From positions 99,110 through 163,109 of the forward strand of contig NZ_PCPP01000006.1 in assembly GCF_002979755.1 (NCBI RefSeq): a stretch of DNA of 64,000 bases. The letters are read 5' to 3'. Source of the DNA: Chryseobacterium culicis (lineage in GTDB: Bacteria; Bacteroidota; Bacteroidia; Flavobacteriales; Weeksellaceae). The notes under the pieces were generated by a model. It had not been told where the DNA came from, did not search any database, and was given only the letters and a program-made list of their open reading frames with translations. The position numbers were made by a program, and so were the translations under genes. Numbering within the stretch: the stretch's first letter is position 1; each line of letters begins with the position of its first letter. Positions 1-7,652 of the stretch are shown one piece after another.

Positions 1-1
1 A

Positions 2-298
2 GTACAGGATGATGATCACGATTATGGAACCAGAGGTGTAGGAACTATTACAGGAAAGATTAATGATAAAAACATAGAATTCATTAAACAAATGCCTATA
101 AAAACAACAGTGTCTATGAATGGGAAAAGGATAGAAAATGAATACGAGAAACATAAACCCATTTATTATACTGGCATTTCAAACCTTAAAAATTCTTATT
201 CCGGACATTGGAAATTTAAAGGAGCTGATTTCATCAACAGATTATTTCATCTTCTTTTTGCAGTGAAAGGCACCTGGGAAATAACCAAAATAGAATAA
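2..298 (+). CDS. C-terminal part of an unidentified protein (5' end outside window)
   Basis: The frame is open from base 2 to the TAA at 296-298, giving the last 98 residues of a protein that begins before the window. An internal ATG at 92 exists, but the frame upstream of it is equally protein-like (DDDHDYGTRGVGTITG), so I treat it as internal. The tail is basic and aromatic (YTGISNLKN, GHWKFKGADF) and ends WEITKIE. I see no signal peptide, membrane segment or known motif and do not recognise the family. A terminator hairpin follows 10 bases later, so this is the last gene of its transcript. Confidence 0.6.
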   Translation, partial: VQDDDHDYGTRGVGTITGKINDKNIEFIKQMPIKTTVSMNGKRIENEYEKHKPIYYTGISNLKNSYSGHWKFKGADFINRLFHLLFAVKGTWEITKIE

Positions 299-308
299 AC
301 TAATATTA

Positions 309-342
309 AATATCCAAAGTCTTATGATTTTGGATATTTTTA
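309..342 (+). terminator. Intrinsic terminator after the partial gene
   Basis: A 10-bp perfect stem AATATCCAAA / TTTGGATATT (309-318 and 329-338) with a 10-base loop runs into a T-rich tract, directly downstream of the stop at 298. Confidence 0.6.
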
Positions 343-375
343 GTTTTAATCTAAATATTTTTATTTAATGATAAA

Positions 376-470
376 GATGCTTCGACAGGCTCAGCATGAC
401 ATCTCTAATACTAATGCTTTTTTTTAGAGATGAATTTTTAGCTGTGTCATGCTGAGCCTGTCAAAGCATC
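376..470. repeat. Intergenic inverted repeat (REP-like, CAGGCTCAGCATGAC core)
   Basis: Two 26-base arms, 376-401 and 445-470, are reverse complements with one mismatch. Inside them a second pair, ATCTCTAA (401-408) and TTAGAGAT (424-431), is nested. The core TTCGACAGGCTCAGC is a type of intergenic repeat I recognise from many Bacteroidota genomes. The right arm lies just before the start of the LOG-family gene, and translating it gives a false N-terminal extension (MLSLSKHP) of that gene. Confidence 0.75.
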
Positions 471-493
471 CAAACCATAAAAAACCTTATACA

Positions 494-1075
494 ATGAAAA
501 GCATAACCGTATTCTGTGGCTCAAGTTTCGGAACAGATAAAATTTATGAAGAGCAGGCATTTTTGCTTGGACAGACCTTAGCAAAACAAAATATACAACT
601 CATTTATGGGGGTGCCAATGTCGGCCTGATGGGAACTATAGCAGATGGTTCATTAACAGAGGGAGGTAAGGTCATTGGAGTCCTTCCCCACTTTTTACAA
701 ACCAAAGAAATTGCCCATAAAAACCTGACCGACCTTATCATTGTGGAAACCATGCACGAAAGAAAAACCAAAATGAATGAACTTTGTGATGGGGTTATCG
801 TTCTTCCCGGTGGCTACGGAACATTGGAAGAATTCTTTGAAATGATCACATGGGCACAGCTTGGACTTCATAAAAAACCGATCGGAATTTTGAATATTGA
901 CGGATTTTATGACGATCTGATCAAGCTGGTTCAAACCATGGTGGATAAAGGATTCTTAAAGCAGGTGAACAGAGACATGCTGTTGATCAGTGATACTATC
1001 GATGAGCTTTTAGAAAAAATGAGAAATTATCAGGCTCCTACGGTTGGAAAGTGGATTTCTAAGGAGGAGATATAA
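494..1075 (+). CDS. LOG family (lysine decarboxylase-like) nucleoside 5'-monophosphate phosphoribohydrolase
   Basis: A 193-residue Rossmann-fold protein of the TIGR00730/LOG family. Characterised members cleave cytokinin riboside 5'-monophosphates or purine nucleotides to base plus ribose 5-phosphate in the cytosol. The family signature PGGYGTLEEFFE is intact (about residues 97-108), preceded by the conserved MHERK segment. Length is normal for the family. I start at the ATG at 494 (MKSITVFCGSS), because the frame upstream (449-493) is the arm of an intergenic inverted repeat. The gene appears monocistronic, with a bidirectional terminator directly after it. The natural substrate cannot be read from sequence. 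Confidence 0.88.
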   Translation: MKSITVFCGSSFGTDKIYEEQAFLLGQTLAKQNIQLIYGGANVGLMGTIADGSLTEGGKVIGVLPHFLQTKEIAHKNLTDLIIVETMHERKTKMNELCDGVIVLPGGYGTLEEFFEMITWAQLGLHKKPIGILNIDGFYDDLIKLVQTMVDKGFLKQVNRDMLLISDTIDELLEKMRNYQAPTVGKWISKEEI

Positions 1076-1097
1076 ATGGTAAAACTTTATAAAAAAC

Positions 1098-1130
1098 AAA
1101 ACCCGTCCGAAAAATTCGGACGGGTTTCTT
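1098..1130. terminator. Bidirectional terminator between converging genes
   Basis: Stem AAACCCGTCCGAA pairs with TTCGGACGGGTTT around a 2-4 base loop, flanked by A-rich and T-rich tracts on opposite sides. It serves the LOG gene on plus and the ferredoxin gene on minus. Confidence 0.8.
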
Positions 1131-1151
1131 ATTAAGATTAAAAAATATTTT

Positions 1152-1481
1152 CTAAGGATAAGGAGCAATTTCCACTTCGAGCCCTTCCATGGCATCAGCA
1201 ATATGCAACTGGCATCCTAATCTGCTGTTGTCTTTCACGTGGAAAGCTTCAGCAAGCATAGCATCTTCTTCATCTCCCATCGGTTCCAAACCGGGATCAT
1301 TAATTACATATACCTGGCATGAAGCACACATCGCCATTCCTCCGCATACACCAATAGTACCTTCTTCTGCCAATTCATAGGAACGGATAATTTCCATTAG
1401 GTTCATGGACATATCCGTAGGAGCTACGACATCGTGGATTACACCTTCTCTGTCGGTGATTTTAATATTAACATCTGACAT
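1152..1481 (-). CDS. 2Fe-2S ferredoxin (adrenodoxin type)
   Basis: A 109-residue cytosolic electron carrier. The cluster-binding region reads CGGMAMCASC (about residues 46-55), and the distal fourth cysteine is in GCQLHI near residue 91, the C-x5-C-x2-C...C spacing of vertebrate/bacterial-type [2Fe-2S] ferredoxins. The acidic stretch (GDEEDAML) before the last cysteine is also typical. It lies 12 bases downstream of a ferredoxin-NADP reductase gene on the same strand, so the two very likely form one operon and a redox pair passing electrons from NADPH to the ferredoxin. The final acceptor is not evident here. Confidence 0.9.
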   Translation of the reverse strand: MSDVNIKITDREGVIHDVVAPTDMSMNLMEIIRSYELAEEGTIGVCGGMAMCASCQVYVINDPGLEPMGDEEDAMLAEAFHVKDNSRLGCQLHIADAMEGLEVEIAPYP

Positions 1482-1493
1482 AATTCTGCAAAA

Positions 1494-2549
1494 TTAGTCA
1501 ATTTTTTTCACAACTGCCTTCTCTGCTTCTTTACGGCTTCCATCAAATCCGTCAACACCACTTACGGTTGTATATTTTAATACGAATTTTTTACCAGGAT
1601 TGAGTCTGTTATACACACTCTGACACATCAAAGTAGCCTCGTGGAAACCACAAAGGATCAACTTCAGTTTTCCAGGATAAGTATTGATATCTCCAATTGC
1701 GTAGATTCCGTCAATGTTAGTTTGATAATCCAAAGCGTTATTTACAACGATTGCATTTTTCTCGATATTTAATCCCCAGTTTCCGATCTCACCCAATTTT
1801 GGAGTCAATCCGAATAAAGGAATGAAATAGTCTGTCTCAATATCATAAGCTTCCTGCCCTTCCACTTCTACAGTGATAGCTTCTACTTTTCCGTCACCTT
1901 TAATACCGGTAACTTCAGCAGGCGTAATTAATTTAATTTTCCCCTGGTTTTTCAGATCCTGAACTTTTTCTACAGAATCCAAAGCTCCTCTGAACTCATT
2001 TCTTCTGTGAATCAAAGTCACTTCACTTGCAACATTAGAAAGGAAAACACTCCAGTCCAGTGCAGAATCTCCTCCTCCGGCGATTACTACTTTTTTGTTT
2101 CTGAAATGCTCAGGCTCTTTCACAAAATATTCAAGCCCTTTTTCTTCATAATCAGCAAGATTATCAAAAGTAGGTTTTCTAGGTTCAAAAGTTCCCAATC
2201 CCCCTGCAATAGCAATCGCTTTACATCTGTGAACCGTTCCTTTGTTAGTAATCACCTCAAACCATTCATCATCAACCTTTGTATAAGAAACTGCGGTTTC
2301 CCCTAAAGTAAATCCAGGCTGAAACTGTTTGATCTGCTCCATCAAATTATCCACCAATTCTCCAGCATTCACTGAAGGATAACCTGGGATATCGAAGATA
2401 GGTTTTTTAGGATAAAGTTCTGCCAGCTGCCCTCCCGGCTGTGGAAGTGCGTCAATAATATGACACTTCATTTTTAATAAACCAGCTTCAAAAACTGCAA
2501 AAAGTCCTGTAGGTCCCGCACCTATGATCAATATATCAGTGGTTATCAT
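1494..2549 (-). CDS. Type II ferredoxin-NADP(+) reductase (thioredoxin-reductase-like fold)
   Basis: A 351-residue flavoprotein that catalyses NADPH-ferredoxin electron transfer. The FAD-binding GAGPTG is at residues 10-15, followed by PGGQLAELYP. The NADPH-binding IAGGGDSALDW is near residue 157, and the C-terminal FAD motif YAIGDINTYPGK is near 285. The thioredoxin reductase active-site CxxC is absent, which separates this YumC-like family from TrxB. It is the first gene of a two-gene operon with the [2Fe-2S] ferredoxin immediately downstream. A TAnnTTTG box sits about 35 bases upstream. Confidence 0.88.
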   Translation of the reverse strand: MITTDILIIGAGPTGLFAVFEAGLLKMKCHIIDALPQPGGQLAELYPKKPIFDIPGYPSVNAGELVDNLMEQIKQFQPGFTLGETAVSYTKVDDEWFEVITNKGTVHRCKAIAIAGGLGTFEPRKPTFDNLADYEEKGLEYFVKEPEHFRNKKVVIAGGGDSALDWSVFLSNVASEVTLIHRRNEFRGALDSVEKVQDLKNQGKIKLITPAEVTGIKGDGKVEAITVEVEGQEAYDIETDYFIPLFGLTPKLGEIGNWGLNIEKNAIVVNNALDYQTNIDGIYAIGDINTYPGKLKLILCGFHEATLMCQSVYNRLNPGKKFVLKYTTVSGVDGFDGSRKEAEKAVVKKID

Positions 2550-2583
2550 AATCTTTAAGATAATTTAATTATACATGTAACTG

Positions 2584-2591
2584 CAAATTTA
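2584..2591 (-). promoter_or_regulatory. Promoter -7 box for the FNR-ferredoxin operon
   Basis: On the minus strand the bases read TAAATTTG, an exact match to the Bacteroidota -7 consensus TAnnTTTG, 34 bases before the ATG. I see no good TTG box at the right distance upstream. Confidence 0.5.
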
Positions 2592-2702
2592 CTAATTTTA
2601 ATGCGAAGCATATTTAATTGATTCTAAATAAAAACCTGAGATTTGTCAAATATCTATCATTTAAGATTTTAAATTTGGCAATGTTTTTGTAAATGTCTTG
2701 TT

Positions 2703-3473
2703 ATGAAGAAAATTTTAAACCTTTTTGCAGTATTTATATTCTTTTTAGGTTCAGCCCAGATTGATAATATCGCGGACGGCGAATCCATCACTCTCAGGAT
2801 CCACTACGGCTTCCTTAATGCAGGAACAGCGAATCTTACTACAAAACAGACCACTTACAAAGGAGCACCCCATCTCTATGTAAAAGGAACCGGAGAAACG
2901 ACAGGTGCCGTAAAAGCATTCTTCAAAGTGGAAGATTTATATGAAAGCTTCATCAATACGCAGACAGGGTTACCAAGCTTCTATGTCAGAAATGTACGTG
3001 AAGGAAGCTACCGCCAGCATTTTGAAACCGTTTTCAATCATGATAATAACACGTTGATTTTAACAGATAAAAAAACTCCGGCCAATGGTTCTAAAGTTTT
3101 AAAATCTGTGAAAGGCGTTCAGGATATGCTTTCATGCTTTTATTATTTGAGAAGTAAAAGCCCGGACGAATTGAAGGTGGGAACCATCATCAATATGAAT
3201 GTATGGATTGATGATGAAATGTTTCCTTTCCAGCTTAAAGTAGTGGGGACAGAAAATTTAAAAACAAAATTCGGTACGATTAATTGTTTGAAGATTATTC
3301 CATCTGTGAAGAGCGGAAGAGTATTTAAAGAAAAAGAAGGAGTAACGATGTGGGTTTCCAATGATGCGAACCATGTTCCTATGCTATTGAAGGCGGAACT
3401 GGCAGTAGGCGCATTGAAAGCAAGCATTGATGATTACAAGAATGTAAAATATCCTTTAAAGTTCAGTAAATAA
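2703..3473 (+). CDS. DUF3108 domain-containing exported protein
   Basis: A 256-residue protein with an N-terminal signal peptide (MKKILNLFAVFIFFLGSAQ) and no further hydrophobic segment, so it should be periplasmic or outer-membrane associated. The body matches the DUF3108 pattern as I know it: YGFLNAGTANL near the start, VEDLYESFI, then a mid-domain SVKGVQDMLSCFYYLRS, and WVSNDANHVP near the end. The family's molecular role is not established. It is transcribed divergently from the FNR operon and ends at a strong terminator. Confidence 0.75.
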   Translation: MKKILNLFAVFIFFLGSAQIDNIADGESITLRIHYGFLNAGTANLTTKQTTYKGAPHLYVKGTGETTGAVKAFFKVEDLYESFINTQTGLPSFYVRNVREGSYRQHFETVFNHDNNTLILTDKKTPANGSKVLKSVKGVQDMLSCFYYLRSKSPDELKVGTIINMNVWIDDEMFPFQLKVVGTENLKTKFGTINCLKIIPSVKSGRVFKEKEGVTMWVSNDANHVPMLLKAELAVGALKASIDDYKNVKYPLKFSK

Positions 3474-3498
3474 CAATCATCCGTTTTTTTAAAGATAC

Positions 3499-3527
3499 AA
3501 GCCTGTAACATTTACAGGCTTTTTTTA
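3499..3527 (+). terminator. Intrinsic terminator after the DUF3108 gene
   Basis: Perfect 10-bp stem AAGCCTGTAA / TTACAGGCTT with a 3-base loop and a run of seven T. Confidence 0.85.
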
Positions 3528-3711
3528 TTTCTAAATGTAATAAATCCTTAACACCCGTTGTCTTTATTATAGAGGCAGCAATAATGAAGCTGCAGCATGT
3601 CAATACTTCAATTTTGCCGAAGTATGGGCATAAGAAACAGACACGTGTAAATTTTCAATAAGATCAGTTTTTAGTTACGTTTTGTTTCTTAGGTCAGTAA
3701 TTAAAAACAAA

Positions 3712-3735
3712 AAACCTCCGGAGCTCCGGAGGTTT
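3712..3735. terminator. Perfect palindrome acting as pheS terminator
   Basis: A 24-base uninterrupted palindrome (half-site AAACCTCCGGAG) with T-rich sequence on both sides, 6 bases after the pheS stop on the minus strand. The 180 bases between this and the preceding terminator contain nothing I can assign. Confidence 0.8.
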
Positions 3736-3741
3736 GATTTT

Positions 3742-4752
3742 TTATAATGTTTTGAACTGTTCCAGTGTTCTGATATCATTTTCAAAGAACATTCTGATGT
3801 CACTCATCTGGTAAAGAAGCATCGTAATTCTTTCAATTCCCATTCCGAATGCATATCCTGAATATTTCTCAGAATCGATATTCACATTTTTCAGTACAGC
3901 AGGATCTACCATTCCACATCCCATGATTTCCAACCATCCTGTTCCTTTTGTGATTCTGTAATCCGTTTCAGAGTTTAATCCCCAATACACATCAATTTCA
4001 GCACTTGGCTCTGTGAACGGGAAGAAAGAAGGTCTCATTCTGATTTTAGATTTTCCGAAAAGCTCTGTCGTAAAGAACTGAATCGTTTGCTTTAAGTCTG
4101 CAAAGCTTACATTCTCATCAATATATAATCCTTCAATCTGATGGAAAATACAGTGAGAACGTGAAGAGATTGCCTCATTTCTGAACACTCTTCCCGGAGA
4201 TAAAATTCTGATTGGCGGTTGATTTTCTTCCATATAACGGGTTTGTACAGAAGAAGTATGTGTTCTTAAAAGAATATCTGGATTCTGCTCAATGAAGAAC
4301 GTATCCTGCATATCTCTTGCCGGGTGGTATTCCGGAAGGTTAAGCGCCGTAAAGTTATGCCAGTCATCTTCAATCTCAGGACCATCTGCTACGGCAAAGC
4401 CAATCGATTTAAAGATTTCAATAATTCTGTTTTTTACCAGATTGATTGGATGTCTGGATCCCAATTCCAATGGAAAAGCAGGTCTTGTAAGATCTTCTTT
4501 TTCTAGTACCACAGAAGATGTTGAAGCATTTTTCAAATCCTCCAGTTTTACAGCCACTGCCTGTTTCAAAGTATTGATCTTTTGTCCGAATTCTTTCTTT
4601 TGGTCGTTAGGAACTTCTTTAAATTTTTCAAAAAAATCATTCAGAACCCCTTTTTTACCGTTGTACTTGATTCGGAAGTTTTCGATATCTTCCTTAGAGG
4701 TAGCATTGAAGCCGTTTACTTCGACCAGTAGTTCTTCTATCTTTTCTATCAT
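3742..4752 (-). CDS. pheS: Phenylalanine-tRNA ligase alpha subunit
   Basis: A 336-residue class II aminoacyl-tRNA synthetase subunit, the normal length for bacterial PheS. The N-terminal coiled-coil region runs to about residue 90. Then come the HPINLVKNRIIEIF segment, motif 2 (FRNEAISSRSHCIFHQIEG) and motif 3 (GYAFGMGIERITMLLY) near the C-terminus. It charges tRNA-Phe with PheT as an (alpha-beta)2 enzyme. pheT is not adjacent, which is common in this phylum. A TAnnTTTG box lies about 25 bases upstream. Confidence 0.95.
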   Translation of the reverse strand: MIEKIEELLVEVNGFNATSKEDIENFRIKYNGKKGVLNDFFEKFKEVPNDQKKEFGQKINTLKQAVAVKLEDLKNASTSSVVLEKEDLTRPAFPLELGSRHPINLVKNRIIEIFKSIGFAVADGPEIEDDWHNFTALNLPEYHPARDMQDTFFIEQNPDILLRTHTSSVQTRYMEENQPPIRILSPGRVFRNEAISSRSHCIFHQIEGLYIDENVSFADLKQTIQFFTTELFGKSKIRMRPSFFPFTEPSAEIDVYWGLNSETDYRITKGTGWLEIMGCGMVDPAVLKNVNIDSEKYSGYAFGMGIERITMLLYQMSDIRMFFENDIRTLEQFKTL

Positions 4753-4777
4753 TATTTTACCCTTTCAAAATGTTTTG

Positions 4778-4785
4778 CAAAAATA
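4778..4785 (-). promoter_or_regulatory. Promoter -7 box for pheS
   Basis: Minus-strand TATTTTTG, an exact TAnnTTTG match, 25 bases before the pheS ATG. Confidence 0.5.
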
Positions 4786-4816
4786 CGACTTTTAAGTTGA
4801 ATATTAAGTCCGTCAT

Positions 4817-4847
4817 AAAAAAATCTGCCTCTTTTTCGGGAGGCAGA
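4817..4847 (-). terminator. Terminator after the YceI gene
   Basis: Stem GAGGCAGA / TCTGCCTC (8 bp) on the minus strand followed by a run of T, between the YceI stop and pheS. Confidence 0.75.
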
Positions 4848-4879
4848 CTTCAATCACTTATTTCACTTAAATAAAAAAA

Positions 4880-5539
4880 TTATTTCTTTTCTAAAGCTTT
4901 AACGCTGATCTGAAGAGTCACCTCGTCTTTAATCACGCCGTTTTCAGCAGGAGCCTGGAACTTTACCCCAAACTCTTCTCTCTTGATATCTTTCGGCTCA
5001 GTAGCTACACTTACCTCTCCATCTTTTACAGAAACATTAGCTTTAAACTGAACAGGTTTTGTAATTCCTTTAATGGTTAAATTACCATCCAAAAGAGTAT
5101 TATAATCACCTTCTGTAGCTGGAGTAACCTTTGTAATCTCATAAGAAGCTGTTGGGAATTTTTCAACTTCAAAGAAATCACCGCTCTTCAGGTGGCCATT
5201 TAATTTTCCTAAATCTTCCGGGCTGTCTTTCAAATCCACAGAAGTTAAAGAGTTCATATCAGCAACGAATTTTCCGCTTTCCAGTTTTCCGTCTTTCACC
5301 GTCACATCTCCACTTTCAAACCTGATAGTTCCAAAATGGCTCGTATTTTCAGATTTAAATACTTTATATCCCTTCCATTCAACCTTACTGTTTAGCGTAT
5401 CCAAAGTGAACTGGCTACCTTCTTTAGTAGTCGTCACCTCATTACTCTCACTGGTCAGCGGTTTATCTTTTTTACAAGAAACCATTACAGCAGCAACAAA
5501 TAATGCAGGAATAGCTATCGAAAACAGTTTTTTTCTCAT
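4880..5539 (-). CDS. YceI family lipoprotein
   Basis: A 219-residue lipoprotein: a signal peptide ending in the lipobox VMVSC (Cys near residue 22), a short Ser/Thr-rich linker, then a YceI domain with its typical opening (SKVEWKGYK), SHFGTIRF, and LTIKGITKPVQF toward the end. YceI domains form a lipocalin-like barrel that binds isoprenoid or fatty lipids in the periplasm. The exact ligand is not known here. The basic KKDK after the cysteine and absence of membrane segments suggest the mature protein is anchored by lipid alone. It is separated by a terminator from pheS downstream. Confidence 0.88.
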   Translation of the reverse strand: MRKKLFSIAIPALFVAAVMVSCKKDKPLTSESNEVTTTKEGSQFTLDTLNSKVEWKGYKVFKSENTSHFGTIRFESGDVTVKDGKLESGKFVADMNSLTSVDLKDSPEDLGKLNGHLKSGDFFEVEKFPTASYEITKVTPATEGDYNTLLDGNLTIKGITKPVQFKANVSVKDGEVSVATEPKDIKREEFGVKFQAPAENGVIKDEVTLQISVKALEKK

Positions 5540-5582
5540 TTTTGATTTATTTTTATTAGTTCCGCTAATATAATAAAAAAAA

Positions 5583-5610
5583 TTGTGTTTTCATAAAAAC
5601 CTTACATTTG
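5583..5610 (+). promoter_or_regulatory. Promoter of the ABC ATPase gene, almost on top of the start codon
   Basis: TTG (5583-5585), 17 bases, then TACATTTG (5603-5610). The ATG follows only 4 bases after the box, so transcription should start at or within a base or two of the start codon. Confidence 0.6.
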
Positions 5611-5614
5611 TAAT

Positions 5615-6544
5615 ATGCTATTAGAAATAAACAATTTATTTTTCTCTCACAACAAAGAAAATCCCCTGTTTCAGAACCTTAACCTAAGGTTTGAAGAAAA
5701 CAGAATTATAGCTCTTGCCGGAGAAAGTGGATGTGGAAAATCTACTCTTCTCAACCTGATTTATGGTCTTCTGGATTGGGAAAGCGGAGAAATTATTTTT
5801 AACGGTACAAAGCTTTTAGGCCCCAAAGGAAATCTTGTTCCCGGAGAGCCCGAAATGAAATTCGTAGCCCAGAATTTTGATCTTATGCCTTATGCTACAG
5901 TTGCTGAAAACGTAGGGAAATTTATTTCAAATATCAATTTAAAACAAAAAAAAGAAACGGTAACAGAACTTCTTGAGGTGGTAGGACTTCAGGAATTTGC
6001 GCATGTACTTCCTAAATATTTAAGTGGCGGACAACAGCAGCGGGTAGCTATTGCCAGAGCCCTGTCTGTGCTTCCAAAGCTCCTGATTTTAGATGAACCT
6101 TTCAGTAATCTGGATTTTCCGAGAAAAATTGAGCTCAGAGAAAGACTTTTCAGATATGTGAAGCAGCATGGAGTTTCTTTAATTATTTCCACTCATGAAC
6201 TTCAGGATATCATGCCATGGCTGGATCAGATTGTCATTTTGCAGGATGGAAGACTGATTCAGAATGACAGTCCGGAGGAGACCTACAGAAATCCTTATAA
6301 TTCTTATGTGGCAAAATTATTTGGAGAAGTGAATATTTTCAGTGAAGCTGAAGATTTCCAGCTTTCCAAATTTTCCTACTATCCCAAAGAAATAAAAATC
6401 ACCGAAACGGGTCTTGAAGCCGAAGTTCTGGAAAGCAGATTTGCAGGAAATTATTATTGGAATAAATTGAGCGTAAAAGGAAAGGAACTTTTAATGTATA
6501 CTGATGAGAAAATATCAGGATTTGTAAACATTTCGTTTACCTAA
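5615..6544 (+). CDS. ABC transporter ATP-binding protein
   Basis: A 309-residue ATPase. Walker A is GESGCGKST near residue 36, the Q-loop is VAQNFDLMPYA, the signature is LSGGQQQRVAIARAL near 140, Walker B is LLILDEPFSNLD, and the H-switch is IISTHELQDI. The last 75 residues form a small extra domain like the C-terminal regulatory part of import-type ATPases. No permease or binding-protein gene is adjacent, so the transported substrate is unknown. It is flanked by divergent and convergent genes and appears to be a single-gene transcript, probably leaderless. Confidence 0.88.
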   Translation: MLLEINNLFFSHNKENPLFQNLNLRFEENRIIALAGESGCGKSTLLNLIYGLLDWESGEIIFNGTKLLGPKGNLVPGEPEMKFVAQNFDLMPYATVAENVGKFISNINLKQKKETVTELLEVVGLQEFAHVLPKYLSGGQQQRVAIARALSVLPKLLILDEPFSNLDFPRKIELRERLFRYVKQHGVSLIISTHELQDIMPWLDQIVILQDGRLIQNDSPEETYRNPYNSYVAKLFGEVNIFSEAEDFQLSKFSYYPKEIKITETGLEAEVLESRFAGNYYWNKLSVKGKELLMYTDEKISGFVNISFT

Positions 6545-6695
6545 AAACTAGAGTACAAAAGGGTAAAACACCAAGGTAAATCATCATCAATTTCACCATT
6601 ATACCTTTTCGTTATTCTACACATAACGTATACATTCACTTATACTTATCAACAAAAAAAATACAAACATAAGAATCTGTTATAAAACTTTTTCT

Positions 6696-6826
6696 TACAT
6701 TTGTACTTCCAAAGTATAAGGAAATTTTTGGTTATTTCTCTTTCTGCCTTCCAGACGGACATTAGCAATCTTGCAATTAAGTCTTATGAAAGATTACACT
6801 GTCCAATTTTTTCCTTTTCTTATTTT
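6696..6826 (+). ncRNA. Candidate small structured RNA with its own promoter box
   Basis: The 307 bases between the ABC ATPase and yjdM contain no plausible gene. They do hold an exact TAnnTTTG box (TACATTTG, 6696-6703) facing plus, followed by a region with nested complementarity: AAGGAAATT (6718-6726) with AATTTTTTCCTT (6805-6816), and GGACA (6757-6761) with TGTCC (6800-6804). This could be a small RNA folding as a long rod. I cannot assign a family; 6S RNA is one to test. It is equally possible that the pairing is chance in A/T-rich DNA. Confidence 0.25.
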
Positions 6827-6851
6827 TAGGCCATAAAAAAACACAGTTTTC

Positions 6852-7196
6852 TTACGCTTTCTTTACAAACTCTGACTTAAGAGCCATTGCCCCGAAACCA
6901 TCAATTTTACAGTCAATATTATGATCGCTTCCTGGTCTAAGACGGATATTTTTCACTTTAGTCCCCGCTTTTACCGGTTTTGGAGCTCCTTTTACAGGAA
7001 GATCTTTTACTACCACTACAGAATCCCCATCCTGAAGTTCATTTCCATTCGAATCCAATATCTTTCCTTCGTTTGCCGCTTCAGAAGCAACCTCTGCAGG
7101 ATCCCATTCGTAGAAACACTGGGAACATACCATCAAATTATCGCTTGGGTAGGTAAACTCAGAACTGCATTTTGGACAAAGTACTGTATCACTCAT
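6852..7196 (-). CDS. yjdM: YjdM/PhnA family zinc-ribbon protein
   Basis: A 114-residue protein with the full PhnA/YjdM architecture: an N-terminal zinc ribbon (CPKCSSEF ... CSQCFYEWDP, two CxxC knuckles) and a C-terminal SH3-like domain (LQDGDSVVVVKDLPVKG, ending DGFGAMALKSEFVKKA). Despite the old name 'alkylphosphonate utilisation protein', the family's true role is unknown; there is no phosphonate gene nearby. It has a well-formed promoter 15-45 bases upstream and a short leader. Length is normal. Confidence 0.92.
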   Translation of the reverse strand: MSDTVLCPKCSSEFTYPSDNLMVCSQCFYEWDPAEVASEAANEGKILDSNGNELQDGDSVVVVKDLPVKGAPKPVKAGTKVKNIRLRPGSDHNIDCKIDGFGAMALKSEFVKKA

Positions 7197-7210
7197 ATTT
7201 TTATTTTTTG

Positions 7211-7242
7211 CAAAGGTAGAGCTTTTTAGAGGTTGAAGTCAA
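7211..7242 (-). promoter_or_regulatory. Promoter of yjdM
   Basis: On minus, TTG (7242-7240), 21 bases, then TACCTTTG (7218-7211), an exact TAnnTTTG. The predicted start leaves a leader of about 10 bases before the ATG. Confidence 0.65.
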
Positions 7243-7619
7243 GAGATAAAGTTCAGTATAGTAGATAATAAGCACACGTCAACATTACACAATATAGTGA
7301 ATTAATACAAATTAAATAAACTTGCCGCAAAGAAAATAAAGGATAATAATGAACAGTGTATATTTTGTTAGCAAAAATTTTTCATTAAGCAAAAACATAG
7401 GTTTATTCGTTTTAAAGTGAAAGGCTATTGTCAACAAATAAAAAATATAAATATTCGGAAAATCTTTATAAATTCAGCATTAAAATTTATTTCGACCCCT
7501 AAAAAAATCAATAAACAGGTTGACCTTGGATCAATACCATCAGATCACATTACTCCTTACTCAAAACGGCTCCAATTCCCAAACTACGAACTCAATCTTC
7601 AACTCTCAATTAAAAGTCG

Positions 7620-7627
7620 TATTTTTG
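7620..7627 (+). promoter_or_regulatory. Promoter -7 box of the rRNA methyltransferase gene
   Basis: TATTTTTG, 25 bases before the ATG at 7653. The rest of the 456-base gap (7197-7652) is A/T-rich; the short open frames in it (for example 7417-7758) are not protein-like, and I see no other element besides the yjdM promoter. Confidence 0.5.
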
Positions 7628-7652
7628 CAGATTCAAACAGCGAAGCAAATTT

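Noticed and set aside
449..493. Extended N-terminus of the LOG-family gene
   Set aside because: It is the arm of an intergenic inverted repeat; the family begins at MKSITVFCGSS.
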